The position numbers were made by a program, and so were the translations under genes. This document shows positions 47,717-57,666 of a DNA stretch of 64,000 nt, in pieces; position 1 is the stretch's first letter, and every line of letters begins with the position of its first letter. The stretch is from NCBI GenBank assembly GCA_965242775.1, contig CBDETI010000008.1, positions 1 to 64,000 of the forward strand, given 5' to 3'. The DNA is from JAWPMT01 sp965242775. Its GTDB lineage: Bacteria > Bacteroidota > Bacteroidia > Cytophagales > Cyclobacteriaceae. Under the pieces are notes generated by a model. It had not been told where the DNA came from. It saw only the letters and a list, made by a program, of their open reading frames with translations, and did no database searches.

Positions 47717-50023
47717 CTATTCATAGTAGCCACCGTTGCCATAACCGTAGCCATACCCATACCCGTAATTATTTGAAAACTTCCTGAAATCTATCCCATT
47801 GTACACAACCCCAATATTTTTAAGCAATTCTTTTTGCCGTAAGTCGTTGAGAAAGTGCAAGCCCTGTTTTGGTGTTTGTTGATGTCGGACAACAAAAATA
47901 TTGATATCCGTCCATTGGCTAATTTCCATGGCGTCGGAAACCAATCCGACCGGTGGAGTGTCAATGACAATAATATCGTATACCGATTTTAGCGAAGCCA
48001 GAATATCGCCCAACCTTCCAGTGTGTATTAATTCATTTGGGTTAGGGGGGATCGGCCCCGAACTTATGAAATCCAATCCTTCGATAGAGGTTGAGGCAGT
48101 GACTTCCTGTACGGTTTTCTCTTTTATAAGTACCTGTGATATCCCAGTGCTGCCATCAAACCCGAGCGATGCGTTGAGTTTGGGTTTTCTCATATCCATG
48201 CCAAGCAGCAAAGTTTTTTTGCCTGCTTTAGCATACATAATAGCTGTGTTTAGTGCATTGAATGACTTGCCATCCCCTGAAATGAAGGAGGTGAATAGGA
48301 TGCAACTGATATCATTTTCGGATTTAATGAATTTGATAGCTGCTCTCATTTTTCTGAATGTTTCGGAAACCAGAGAGCGTGGATATTGATCCAGCACTAA
48401 TTCAGTGCGATGGGTACTCAACCCGATAGTGGCCAATATGGGTGCTTTTGTCCTTCTTTCCACTTCTTGGATGGATTGAACACTTGTGACAAAGAAATCT
48501 CTCAAAGCCATGATGGCTACGGGTATCAGCCCACCTAGCAGAAGTGCGACAAAATAGTTGAGAAGAACCCTGGGAAAGATTTGCTCGAAAGAAATGGCTG
48601 CATCAATGATCTTCGTCGACGCTACGTTGCTGGCGCGAGCGATGCCAGTCTCAGCTTTCTTTTCCAATAGATACAGATAGAGATTTTCGCTCAGGTTGAA
48701 GCGACGCTGAATGTTTACCAGGGCACGCTCATTTCCGGGTAACCGATTCAGTTCTCTTTCCGCATCAAGGATTCGCAGTTCCAGATCGCTCAGTGTTATT
48801 TCTGTTGTATTGCGCAGGTTACGCACGTTTTCCTTAATGGCTCCAATAGTTGCGGTGACCTGTTGTCTTAATGTTTTCACTTGCGGATTTATCTCGGAGG
48901 CACTTGCTTCAACCTGTGTCAGTTGATTGGTGAGTTCATTGAGGTTCATAATAAGTCCGTTTAAGACCGCATCTTGAATACCGGCTGTGGAAGGACTTAC
49001 GACGTTGGTTATGTTTTGTCTCTCTAAATATTCCAGCAGATAGGAGTAATAATCAAGCTGTATTCGAACGGTGGAGGCCTCCTTTTCCAGGCTCTCGAGC
49101 TTGGTGAATACGGCCATTCCCTCCTGACTGATGTCAATAATATTGTTGGCAGATCGGAATGATTCCAATGAACTTTCCGCCAGCACCAAGGAATCTTTGA
49201 TGCCCTCCAACTGGTTGTCGATAAATTGAATTGTAAGCGTAGCGGCCTCATTCTTTTCGTCCAGTTCCCGTTTGATATATAGACCGATAAGCGTATTGAT
49301 AAATTCTTTTGCTTTCAGGGGGGTAGTGTGTTTCATGGACAGTTCGATGATGCTAGCGTCTCTATTGATCGGCCGTATTTTTAGCATTTCTTTTACTTTC
49401 TCCAGCAACTCGTCTCTATCCAGGAGGTTAATTTCGATTGGTTTTTCAATACTGGTGGCCACTGTATTGGAAGTTTTACTAATATTTATTTGAATGCCCT
49501 CCAATGAGATATTTTGGTTGAACCGGAACGTCTCCTTCGGTAAGTCGGGTGTTGACAACTCAAATTGATCATCACCAATCAGCTCAATTACGAAGGTGCT
49601 AGGATATAATTCCTCATCAAGGATAGTGTAGTTAAATTCAATAGGCACATTTTCGCCGTACAACTCCACATCCCTTACGCGACCTATAAGCGTGTACGTG
49701 GTTGTAAACCGCAACGAGTCTACTACTTGCCCTAGCAGTGTGTAAGACCCCAGGATTCCCATTTCATTTTCTATATTAGCAGAGCGCCGGAATACGTCAA
49801 ATTCTTCCAATACGGCACTTCCCATGGACTCGTCATCCTCGATGAGAATGGTGGCCTTTACCGGATATAATGGTGTGGCATACCGGTTAAATAAGAATGC
49901 CGCTAAAACACAAGCGATTATTGATACAAGCAACCAAGGCCAATTGCTGAGTAGACGGAATAAATAGGCCTTTAGGTCAAAGGATTCCTCGTCAACTAGC
50001 AGCTCGTTCTCGTTTGATGTCAT
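47717..50023 (-). CDS. Polysaccharide co-polymerase / tyrosine autokinase, Wzc type (768 aa)
   Basis: An N-terminal Wzz domain follows the first membrane helix (about residues 30-50). A long periplasmic coiled-coil region leads to a second helix (about 485-510) and a cytoplasmic BY-kinase domain: Walker A SGDGKS (about 580), A' LLLGMDMRKP, Walker B DIIVIDTPPVG (about 682). The C-terminus is a Gly-Tyr repeat with six tyrosines in the last 16 residues, the autophosphorylation cluster that controls chain length and export. It lies 12 bases downstream of the Wza-like gene. The GNERALVNIQRRF segment is typical of the Bacteroidota branch. Confidence 0.93.
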   Translation of the reverse strand: MTSNENELLVDEESFDLKAYLFRLLSNWPWLLVSIIACVLAAFLFNRYATPLYPVKATILIEDDESMGSAVLEEFDVFRRSANIENEMGILGSYTLLGQVVDSLRFTTTYTLIGRVRDVELYGENVPIEFNYTILDEELYPSTFVIELIGDDQFELSTPDLPKETFRFNQNISLEGIQINISKTSNTVATSIEKPIEINLLDRDELLEKVKEMLKIRPINRDASIIELSMKHTTPLKAKEFINTLIGLYIKRELDEKNEAATLTIQFIDNQLEGIKDSLVLAESSLESFRSANNIIDISQEGMAVFTKLESLEKEASTVRIQLDYYSYLLEYLERQNITNVVSPSTAGIQDAVLNGLIMNLNELTNQLTQVEASASEINPQVKTLRQQVTATIGAIKENVRNLRNTTEITLSDLELRILDAERELNRLPGNERALVNIQRRFNLSENLYLYLLEKKAETGIARASNVASTKIIDAAISFEQIFPRVLLNYFVALLLGGLIPVAIMALRDFFVTSVQSIQEVERRTKAPILATIGLSTHRTELVLDQYPRSLVSETFRKMRAAIKFIKSENDISCILFTSFISGDGKSFNALNTAIMYAKAGKKTLLLGMDMRKPKLNASLGFDGSTGISQVLIKEKTVQEVTASTSIEGLDFISSGPIPPNPNELIHTGRLGDILASLKSVYDIIVIDTPPVGLVSDAMEISQWTDINIFVVRHQQTPKQGLHFLNDLRQKELLKNIGVVYNGIDFRKFSNNYGYGYGYGYGNGGYYE

Positions 50024-50035
50024 GGTAAGTAAATC

Positions 50036-50836
50036 TTATAAACGAGTTATTGAAACCCAAATGAGCAAGGAAGTGGATACTGCACTTAGTGCTTGCAGAA
50101 ATGTTTGAAAGCTTGTGACTCCTACACCTGCACCAATTTCTCTCACTTTAAGCGGTTCAATATATAATTGGTCGTTAGGTTGAATATAGTAGAACTCACT
50201 TTTCATGATATCACGATCCGTGAGGTCAATACGATGGAGTTTCTGTCCCTTTGAGTATTGCCTTATCATCGTAACTTTTTCTCGATTTGCAGTGATCCTA
50301 AGGTCACCGGCATTAGCCAGTGCTTCAAAAATGGTGAGTTGGCTTTTTACTACCAGGTATCTTCCCGGTTGCCGAAACTCTCCAATGGCCGTATATGGAA
50401 TGCCCCCGAGCTTGACAAGTACGTACGGGTCAGTAATATAGTCGTCGATGTATGAGGCAATAAGATCGTGGGCCTCAGTCAATGTTTTTCCCTGTACTTT
50501 CACCAAGCCACACAAGGGCAGATCCACATCTCCATTTTCGTTAATGGGGAACCCTGTCAGATAATTTACATCAGCAGCACTGTTCGCCAATTGCCCCGCA
50601 CTATTTAGCCCCGTGCCTTGAGGACGAAAAATCTGCGTAACCGTAGGGTCAGAGGATCTTACTTCAACATTTAAGATGTCTCCGACTTGCAACCTGTATT
50701 CGGGATAATTGTGTACTAAAAGTGAATCGTACTGGACTGTCGAGTTCTCCTTTGCCTGTAGATATAATACTTTCTTGTTGGGTATACATGAACTTAACAA
50801 CACTAACCAACTCAAACTCCAGATCAACTGCTTCAT
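50036..50836 (-). CDS. Polysaccharide export lipoprotein, Wza type (266 aa)
   Basis: The start is taken as ATG at 50836 (MKQLIWSL); the longer frame to 50860 begins with TTG and weakens the signal peptide. The lipobox LLSSC fits a lipoprotein. A Poly_export domain (YRLQVGDILNVEV...) and an SLBB domain (GEFRQPGRYLVV) follow, and the protein ends in a hydrophobic helix (FQTFLQALSAVSTSLLIWVS), as in Bacteroidota Wza proteins. It forms the outer-membrane exit for the polymer with the Wzc-like kinase encoded next. It appears to be the first gene of the exopolysaccharide operon, about 100 bases after rsmE. Confidence 0.92.
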   Translation of the reverse strand: MKQLIWSLSWLVLLSSCIPNKKVLYLQAKENSTVQYDSLLVHNYPEYRLQVGDILNVEVRSSDPTVTQIFRPQGTGLNSAGQLANSAADVNYLTGFPINENGDVDLPLCGLVKVQGKTLTEAHDLIASYIDDYITDPYVLVKLGGIPYTAIGEFRQPGRYLVVKSQLTIFEALANAGDLRITANREKVTMIRQYSKGQKLHRIDLTDRDIMKSEFYYIQPNDQLYIEPLKVREIGAGVGVTSFQTFLQALSAVSTSLLIWVSITRL

Positions 50837-50934
50837 TATCAATGTTCGGCTTAGCCGCAAATATGTTCTAAAATCCAGAATTCTGATTCACTTAGTTGGA
50901 GCTTTTGCGGGATGTCCATCGGCTATAGGCAGCA

Positions 50935-51633
50935 TCAGTACTGATTGATCAGGTTCATAGCTTGTGTCACAAACAATCCGGCAGTTTCGGTTCGTAGGGT
51001 ACTTTGGCCCAGGTTTAGGGGGATGGCACCATGCGTACAGGCAGTCTGTACCTCTTCAGGCGAGAAGTCACCTTCAGGGCCGATCAAAAATGTAACGTTC
51101 TGATTAGGCTCCACGCATTCCATGATGTAATCGGCGCGCTCGGTCAAATAACATATATAGGCTGGGCTTCCAGGCAATTCGTCTAGCACCTTTGGCCAGG
51201 AGTCCAGGAGAGATAATTCCATTTTCCAGGAACCGCCCGATTGCTTCAGTGCGCTGATGGTCTTTTTCTCGAGTCTGGAGAGATTTAGTTTTTTTCTTAT
51301 CGAGCGCTCAGAATATATAAACGACAGCTTGTCCAGTTGCATTTCCCCACATTTTTCTATCATCCATTCCATGCGATCCAAGTTTTTGGTCGGAGCGATC
51401 ATTAAATGGACCGAAAAGGGTTTTGACCTTGTCTTGATGGTTTTTCTTGACTCATAGCTAAGATGGTTTTTTTCAATCCTTGTAATTTCTACCTCACTCC
51501 TTAAACCACGGCCATTGATTATCTCGATCGTGTCCCCCGCCTGATGCCTGAGTACACGGACGCAATGACGAAATTCTTCGTCCTCCAACTCGCCGGAGCT
51601 ACCCTCAAAGTCCGCGTCGTAGAATATATGCAT
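50935..51633 (-). CDS. rsmE: 16S rRNA (uracil-1498-N3)-methyltransferase RsmE (232 aa)
   Basis: The N-terminal PUA-like part (HCVRVLRHQAGD) and the SPOUT-fold C-terminal knot (FLIGPEGDFSPEE, LGQSTLRTETAGLF) are characteristic of RsmE, which methylates U1498 of 16S rRNA using SAM. Length is normal. It is divergent from the glutamine synthetase gene, with about 64 bases between starts, and upstream of the Wza-like gene on the same strand. Confidence 0.95.
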   Translation of the reverse strand: MHIFYDADFEGSSGELEDEEFRHCVRVLRHQAGDTIEIINGRGLRSEVEITRIEKNHLSYESRKTIKTRSKPFSVHLMIAPTKNLDRMEWMIEKCGEMQLDKLSFIYSERSIRKKLNLSRLEKKTISALKQSGGSWKMELSLLDSWPKVLDELPGSPAYICYLTERADYIMECVEPNQNVTFLIGPEGDFSPEEVQTACTHGAIPLNLGQSTLRTETAGLFVTQAMNLINQY

Positions 51634-51697
51634 AAGCGATGTAATGTTTGCAATTGCAGGTACTTTTGCCAGTACTCACAGGAACACCATTTACTGT

Positions 51698-53863
51698 ATG
51701 GCTCATCTCAGATTTAATGCCCTTAATTTAGTTCAAAATCGTGGCAAAGTAGAAGTTAAGGCTCCTTCGGCCAACATATCCGACTATTTCGGAGAACTCT
51801 CTTTCGATATAGAGGAGATGCGCAAAGTACTTTCCTCTGAGGTGTATGACAAAGTGAGTTATGCCATCCGCAAGAGGAAGAAGATCGACTCGGAGACTGC
51901 CGATGTAATAGCCGCCGCTGTGAAGAATTGGGCCATGTCCAAGGGCGCCACGCACTTCACACACTGGTTCCAGCCACTCACAGGCGCAACTGCCGAGAAG
52001 CACGATTCTTTCTTTGACTTTCGCACTGGCATCGAAGCACTGTCCGGCAATGAGTTGGTGCAGCAGGAGCCCGATGCTTCCTCTTTTCCAAGTGGTGGTA
52101 TTCGAACGACCTTCGAAGCCCGTGGGTATACTGCCTGGGACCCTTCCTCACCCATGTATATCTACGGTAGGACCCTCTGTATTCCAACCGTTTTTGTCTC
52201 CTTCACGGGGGAGGCCCTGGACTACAAGGCACCACTTTTAAAAGCCTTGGAAGCAGTCGATAAAGCCGCGACAAGGGTATGTAAACTGTTTGATAGAAAT
52301 ATCACCAAGGTCAACCCGTCACTTGGCTGGGAGCAGGAGTACTTTGTCGTCGATAGAGCACTTTTCGAATCCCGCCCGGATCTTGTCATGGCGGGCCGAA
52401 CGGTATTTGGTCATAACCCGGCAAGGGGACAGCAACTGGACGATCACTACTTTGGGGCCATACCTTCCCGGATTTATGATTTCATGAAAGATGTGGAAAT
52501 CCACGCGCATCGACTTGGAATACCCTTGAGAACCAGACACAATGAGGTAGCTCCGTCACAGTATGAAGCCGCACCGATGTTTGATATGGTCAATGTGGCA
52601 ACGGATCAGAACCAGTTGCTCAAAGACCTCATGGAGCGGGTTGCTGGCAGGCATCAACTCAAAGTCTTGTTTCATGAAAAGCCTTTCGCTGGACTCAATG
52701 GAAATGGTAAGCACAATAATTGGTCGCTCATCACCGACACGGGCGTGAATCTATTTCAGCCGACAAGCAGCGCCAGAGACAACCTGATGTTTCTCACCTT
52801 CTTTGTAGTGACCATCAAAGCGGTTTGTGAATATGCCGACTTGCTACGGGCCACCATAGCTTCGGCCGGTAATGACTATAGGCTCGGTGCCAATGAGGCG
52901 CCGCCAGCAATTATATCTGTCTTTATCGGGTCGACCTTGACCAAGGTACTGGACGAGTTGGAAAAAAATGGCAACGTCAGCATCAAAAAGGGAGACAATC
53001 TCTATATGAAGCTCGGGATCGATCAGATCCCGGAAATCATTCTCGATAATACCGATCGCAACAGGACTTCACCGTTTGCCTTCACGGGTAACAAGTTTGA
53101 GTTTCGTGCAGTAGGTGGAGATGCCAATGTGTCCAATGCCATGACGGTACTCAACGCTATTGTGGCAGATCAGTTGGAGCACTTTCATTCGGAAGTTGAT
53201 CGACGTATTAATAATGACGATGAAGACAAGAGACTTGTGATCATCGACGTACTTCGAGAGTATATTAAGACCTCCAAGAATATCCGATTTGAAGGGGATG
53301 GTTATTCCGACGACTGGGTGGCTGAAGCCGAAAAAAGGGGACTGTCAAATGTTAAGAATACGCCAAGGGCGTTGGACTTTTATCGGGGAAAGAAGACCAT
53401 CGAATTATTTGAGAGAAGGGCTATCATGTCAGAAAAAGAAATCCATGCCAGACATGAGATCATGCTCGAAAACTACCTGATGAAGGTCCAAATCGAATCG
53501 CGAGTAATCGCTGACCTGGGACTTAATCACATTATCCCAACAGCCATTGCCTACCAGAACAAACTCATCGAGAATGCGGAGGGATTGGCCCGTTTGGAAT
53601 TATCGAATGATGGTGTAAAAGCGACAATCACAGAAATTTCCAGTCATATTTCCCAAGTCCGAGAATTGTGCTACCAAATGGTTGAAGCAAGGAAGGAAAC
53701 AAATAAAATTGCGGATAGCAGAGAACGGGCACTGCGCTATTGCGATAACGTGAAAGAGCGGTACTTTGAAGAAATTCGATACCATGTAGATAAGTTGGAA
53801 CAAATCGTTGACGATGAAGATTGGCCGTTAGTGAAATACCGGGAATTGCTGTTTTTAAGATAA
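51698..53863 (+). CDS. glnN: Glutamine synthetase type III (721 aa)
   Basis: The start is the ATG at 51698 (MAHLRFNALN), matching the family; an in-frame ATG-like start at 51644 adds 18 residues and would crowd the divergent rsmE. The large GSIII form (about 720-730 residues) is seen, with NPSLGWEQEYFVVD, RTRHNEVAPSQYE, HEKPFAGLNGNGKHNNWS and LGANEAPPAI. It makes glutamine from glutamate, ammonia and ATP. Type III is the usual form in Bacteroidota. The next gene starts five bases after its stop. Confidence 0.95.
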   Translation: MAHLRFNALNLVQNRGKVEVKAPSANISDYFGELSFDIEEMRKVLSSEVYDKVSYAIRKRKKIDSETADVIAAAVKNWAMSKGATHFTHWFQPLTGATAEKHDSFFDFRTGIEALSGNELVQQEPDASSFPSGGIRTTFEARGYTAWDPSSPMYIYGRTLCIPTVFVSFTGEALDYKAPLLKALEAVDKAATRVCKLFDRNITKVNPSLGWEQEYFVVDRALFESRPDLVMAGRTVFGHNPARGQQLDDHYFGAIPSRIYDFMKDVEIHAHRLGIPLRTRHNEVAPSQYEAAPMFDMVNVATDQNQLLKDLMERVAGRHQLKVLFHEKPFAGLNGNGKHNNWSLITDTGVNLFQPTSSARDNLMFLTFFVVTIKAVCEYADLLRATIASAGNDYRLGANEAPPAIISVFIGSTLTKVLDELEKNGNVSIKKGDNLYMKLGIDQIPEIILDNTDRNRTSPFAFTGNKFEFRAVGGDANVSNAMTVLNAIVADQLEHFHSEVDRRINNDDEDKRLVIIDVLREYIKTSKNIRFEGDGYSDDWVAEAEKRGLSNVKNTPRALDFYRGKKTIELFERRAIMSEKEIHARHEIMLENYLMKVQIESRVIADLGLNHIIPTAIAYQNKLIENAEGLARLELSNDGVKATITEISSHISQVRELCYQMVEARKETNKIADSRERALRYCDNVKERYFEEIRYHVDKLEQIVDDEDWPLVKYRELLFLR

Positions 53864-53868
53864 GCCCT

Positions 53869-55539
53869 ATGAGTGATAAAAAACGAACCAGAGAATCCAG
53901 AGCTGCCATTGAGCGACTCTACATAACAATGCGCCATTTATTTATACGGGGTAGTTACAAGCCAATGGGGGTATCAGGGCGCTCGCTGGTGGAGTCTTTG
54001 CTTGATCTCAATCCCGAAATTTATGGTGACATGACTGACTCGGAACGGGTTGAATTGGATGGGCTGCTCTACGTTATGGAAAGGCTGCCACATGGCATAG
54101 AGGAGTGTAGAATTATCAACCTGATTGCGCGCGAAGGTTTTGAAAATTCCGACTATGAACTGTACATACCTACAAAAAGAAAACGCAATTGCTACCGCAT
54201 CGATTCAGATCGTATGTACATAGAAATGACAAGGGGTAGGAGCGATATTTATGATATACTGACACACCTCACCTTTCTATACATCGAAGCAGACAAAATC
54301 AAGAAACACTGCCTTACTGCTAAGGGGGAGCTCAACGAAGATTGGAAGCGCCTGCGCGAGGTAGTGGGTGCGCAGGCCAATAGTGAGGAAATAGATGAGA
54401 AGAAGGCATCGGTATACTTAAGCACCATACTGGGTAGAACCCTGGAAGAAACCCGCGAGGCGATCCTTAAGTTCAAGAATAGCAACGCGGAAAACAGCTT
54501 GCATCATATTGTTTACCACTTGGGTCGGGTGGCCATCGATGAGCAAAAGAAGGGGAAGAGCAAGGAAATTTCCTTCTCACGAAAACTGAGGGACATAGTA
54601 GGTCAGCATACCTATGGCGAAAAGTGGGCGGACCAGATTCGATCATTCATTTATGATCAAGGGTGGATCAAGAGGCCAATTCATATCATTTCCGCCAACT
54701 TGCATAGTGTCATGAATACCTTGTATGGGTGTCAGGCGCTGGATGGTGAAATCGAATTTGGCACCATTGAAGAGCTTGCGGAGCAAACCAGCCAACCGGC
54801 AAGTAGCGATTTGCGACAGCAGATTTTTGAGTACGCCAGGGAGCACGGACTGACGGAGTTAAAGGATACGTCCGGGACCAATCTGACTGTTCAGGTAATC
54901 GATGTGAGTCAGATCGACGCTTCTAAACTTCCGCGCGACCTCAATATAGATCAGCTTACCTCCGAGGGTATTTTGATCGTGATGGATTACGCTTTTGGTG
55001 AGCAGGCATATGAATGTCTCGAGGAGTTGCTGAAGCCCTACGAGAAAGCGGGAAGTCAGCACAACCTGGATGTTCGCTCCGTTTCAATTATGGGCAAGGC
55101 TGGTATTTTGGAAGGTGACAAAGGCGACCTGATGATACCTACAGCGCATGTATTTGAAGGTACTGCTGACAATTACCCTATTTACAATTTACTGACCGCC
55201 GAAGACTTTGCGGATTGTGATATCCCCACTTTTCAGGGTACTATGATCACAGTGCTGGGCACCTCTTTGCAGAACCATGATATCCTTAATCACTTTTTGA
55301 CAAGTACATGGAATGCCGTGGGGCTTGAGATGGAAGGAGCGCATTACCAAAAAGCCATTCAATCTGCGGCCAGAATAAGGAAAAGCATTAGTGATCAGGT
55401 GAAAGTGTGTTATGCTTACTACGCCTCTGATAACCCCTTGAAAACAGGAAGTACACTCGCCTCGGGGAGCCTGGGTTTGGACGGGATAAAACCGACCTAC
55501 GTGATTACAAAAAAGATCTTGGAGAAGATTTTGGCTTAA
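53869..55539 (+). CDS. Uncharacterised protein with nucleoside-phosphorylase-like C-terminus (556 aa)
   Basis: The start is the ATG at 53869, five bases after the glutamine synthetase stop; the frame is open upstream into that gene. The N-terminal two thirds are charged and helical with no motif I can name. The C-terminal third has SIMGKAGILEGDKGDL, HVFEGTADNY and GLEMEGAHY; the last resembles the substrate-binding E-M-E-G of purine nucleoside phosphorylases, nucleosidases and AMP nucleosidase. A Bacteroidota family named DUF6909 may be the match; I recall this only from memory. The tight coupling to GSIII suggests a link to nitrogen or nucleotide metabolism. The stop overlaps the convergent TPR gene by four bases. 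Confidence 0.8.
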   Translation: MSDKKRTRESRAAIERLYITMRHLFIRGSYKPMGVSGRSLVESLLDLNPEIYGDMTDSERVELDGLLYVMERLPHGIEECRIINLIAREGFENSDYELYIPTKRKRNCYRIDSDRMYIEMTRGRSDIYDILTHLTFLYIEADKIKKHCLTAKGELNEDWKRLREVVGAQANSEEIDEKKASVYLSTILGRTLEETREAILKFKNSNAENSLHHIVYHLGRVAIDEQKKGKSKEISFSRKLRDIVGQHTYGEKWADQIRSFIYDQGWIKRPIHIISANLHSVMNTLYGCQALDGEIEFGTIEELAEQTSQPASSDLRQQIFEYAREHGLTELKDTSGTNLTVQVIDVSQIDASKLPRDLNIDQLTSEGILIVMDYAFGEQAYECLEELLKPYEKAGSQHNLDVRSVSIMGKAGILEGDKGDLMIPTAHVFEGTADNYPIYNLLTAEDFADCDIPTFQGTMITVLGTSLQNHDILNHFLTSTWNAVGLEMEGAHYQKAIQSAARIRKSISDQVKVCYAYYASDNPLKTGSTLASGSLGLDGIKPTYVITKKILEKILA

Positions 55540-56210
55540 TAACAGTATTTCATCATGTATTCCGCGGAGACACGACTTCCCGCATCGACGGCAGATTGGA
55601 AATCCTGACAGGCTTCTTCCTTGCGACCTGAGCGCAGCCTCGCCTGGGCACGATTATGATAAGCCATATAGTTGGACTGATCTATGTCAATGACATAGGA
55701 ATAATCACGCTCGGCTTCCTGGAATAATTCTAATTGCAGGTAGCAGTTTCCACGGTTGTAAGTGCAACTGAGATCGTCAATCACTACTTGGCTGCTATCC
55801 TGATATTGGAGTGCTTGGGTATAGGAATTGATAGCCCGGCGATAGGCCATTTGCTTGTAAAATATGTTGCCAGCCATGACGTGATAATCCGATTGAAAAG
55901 GCTCCAATGAAAGAGACCAGCCAATTTTCCTTTCGGCGGCCCGAAGACTATCGATTTTGTACAATGCAAATGCGGCTGCGTAGGTATAGTCGCTGTTGCC
56001 TTTGTAGAACTCGTGGGCCTGGCTGAGGAAATCGACAGCTTCCAGGTACTTACCTTCGGCAATCAGTAGCTTGGATTCTTCATATAAGGCAAGACTTGCT
56101 TGATAATCAGCCGCAAACTCCACACTGTCTACTTGACCTGTAACCACATGGATGATTAGCATACCAGCAACCCAACAGACCATTTTCATGATCCAAAAGT
56201 ATGGCTTCAT
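55536..56210 (-). CDS. TPR-repeat protein, exported (224 aa)
   Basis: A signal-type N-terminus (MVCWVAGMLIIHVVTGQ) is followed by about four to five tetratricopeptide helices, the clearest being DYSYVIDIDQSNYMAYHNRAQARL-like near the end and EACQDFQSAVDAGSR. TPRs mediate protein contacts. Expected in the periplasm. Its stop overlaps the convergent gene's stop within TTAA. Partner unknown. Confidence 0.82.
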   Translation of the reverse strand: MKPYFWIMKMVCWVAGMLIIHVVTGQVDSVEFAADYQASLALYEESKLLIAEGKYLEAVDFLSQAHEFYKGNSDYTYAAAFALYKIDSLRAAERKIGWSLSLEPFQSDYHVMAGNIFYKQMAYRRAINSYTQALQYQDSSQVVIDDLSCTYNRGNCYLQLELFQEAERDYSYVIDIDQSNYMAYHNRAQARLRSGRKEEACQDFQSAVDAGSRVSAEYMMKYCY

Positions 56211-56232
56211 ACGATTATTCGGCGCGGATTTT

Positions 56233-57444
56233 CTATTTCCAGACGCTGTTTTTCAGCAGGCTGACATTAACACCAAAATAATTAGGAGCCATCGTGAATC
56301 CTTTTACCTTATCGAACCCGAATCTTTTTCTATTTAGATCTGACATTCTTGTGGCTCGTAAGCTTATCTGGGCGGTAAAACCCTTTATTGCTCTGGAAAT
56401 ACCTACTTCCATAAATGACCCCAATTGGAAATTGACCACTTTATAATATTGAGAGTACAAGACCGTGGCACGCGGGTTGTTTATTTGGAAAACCTCAATA
56501 TCCTTTCCAATATTCAGTTTGCTTTGTACTCCTCCGCTTACGAAAAAGGACAAGGGTTTTCTAGGAAGGACCCATTTCAGCCCAAGGGGTAGTACCAGGG
56601 CATTAAACTTAAAGTTATGGCTATGTTCGTCGCCCTCATTGTCTCGGGTAATGGCATTGTAACTTGATCGCCGGAAACTCAAGGCGGTGAGTAGGGCTAA
56701 GTGCTCCGAAGTTCTCGGTGCTGATATTTCAAACGCCAGGCCCGCCATGGGATCTATCGATCTGTAGGTGCCCGTAGCATACGGAAATAGGCCCGTCCGG
56801 TCTTTGGAGGTAATAGTAGATCTAACCATTGCCAATGATGGGCCATAAGATATTTGAAGCGAGGGCTTACTTGCTTTATGATGGGAATATTCCCGGGCGG
56901 AGTTTTCATTGTGACGCACAACTAATTTGGTGAGGTGTTTTTCCGATAGGTGCAGGTGAGAGTCGATGAAACTCCTGTCGTCGATGCGATCCAGGTGGTA
57001 AGCGAGGAGCCCTCTCCAACTATTGTCCTCCTTGTTATAACGTGAATAGACCTGACTGCTTTGTCGATGATGTGAAAGCAAGATCGCAACTGTGTCTTTT
57101 TTAAAAACATAGCCCCGGGCTGTTTTGTATAGACCAATTTCTCCACTAACTATTTCTTCAACGAAGGTGTCTTCCAGCACCTCCGAAGTGAATACCTTGT
57201 CGTTATCGTAACCGAATCTTAAAATATCTTCAGGCCCGTACGCAGTTGAGGCTTGATCATTTACACGAAAATGACAAATGCGATAGTTATTTCGATTTTT
57301 CGTGAATTTCAATTTACCCCTGACAGTATCTCCATCGTTAGTAACAATAAAGCCAGGACGATAGGCGTCCTGTGCGCAGGTATTTTGACTGATACCCAGT
57401 GCGCAGGCGCTGAGAACAATAGGGATGAGGAATCGGGAAAACAT
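56233..57444 (-). CDS. Hypothetical outer-membrane beta-barrel protein (403 aa)
   Basis: The ATG at 57444 gives a clean signal peptide (MFSRFLIPIVLSACALGISQ, cut after NTCAQ); the longest frame starts at 57504. The first half is a soluble domain beginning GFIVTNDGDTVRGKLKF, a pattern common in Bacteroidota envelope proteins. The second half (about residue 200 on) has amphipathic strands (PSLQISYGPSLAMV, PLSFFVSGGVQSKLNIG, NYFGVNVSLL) like the PorT-type outer-membrane barrel group. It is divergent from the thioredoxin-like gene at 57667. Function unknown. Confidence 0.75.
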   Translation of the reverse strand: MFSRFLIPIVLSACALGISQNTCAQDAYRPGFIVTNDGDTVRGKLKFTKNRNNYRICHFRVNDQASTAYGPEDILRFGYDNDKVFTSEVLEDTFVEEIVSGEIGLYKTARGYVFKKDTVAILLSHHRQSSQVYSRYNKEDNSWRGLLAYHLDRIDDRSFIDSHLHLSEKHLTKLVVRHNENSAREYSHHKASKPSLQISYGPSLAMVRSTITSKDRTGLFPYATGTYRSIDPMAGLAFEISAPRTSEHLALLTALSFRRSSYNAITRDNEGDEHSHNFKFNALVLPLGLKWVLPRKPLSFFVSGGVQSKLNIGKDIEVFQINNPRATVLYSQYYKVVNFQLGSFMEVGISRAIKGFTAQISLRATRMSDLNRKRFGFDKVKGFTMAPNYFGVNVSLLKNSVWK

Positions 57445-57666
57445 GACGCGATTTTTGTGTTGAGGGCGAAAATATCCTGTCATCACATTGCCCGCGCCTT
57501 TCATGAAGTAAGCATTTGTTGTGTTTTCCTTCCAAAAGGATACTGCTACTTCATTTCTTATTTTTCAGCAATTTCGGGGCAATTGCGGAGCTCGATTACA
57601 TATTCCAATGTTCCAACTGAAACCATAGCTGAAGCCATGTTAGATTTGCTTTGATTATTGAAATTG

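Noticed and set aside
50858..50865. CATATTTG as a -7 box for the polysaccharide operon
   Set aside because: It matches TAnnTTTG at all but one base, but no -33 TTTG lies at the right distance, so it is not reported as a promoter.
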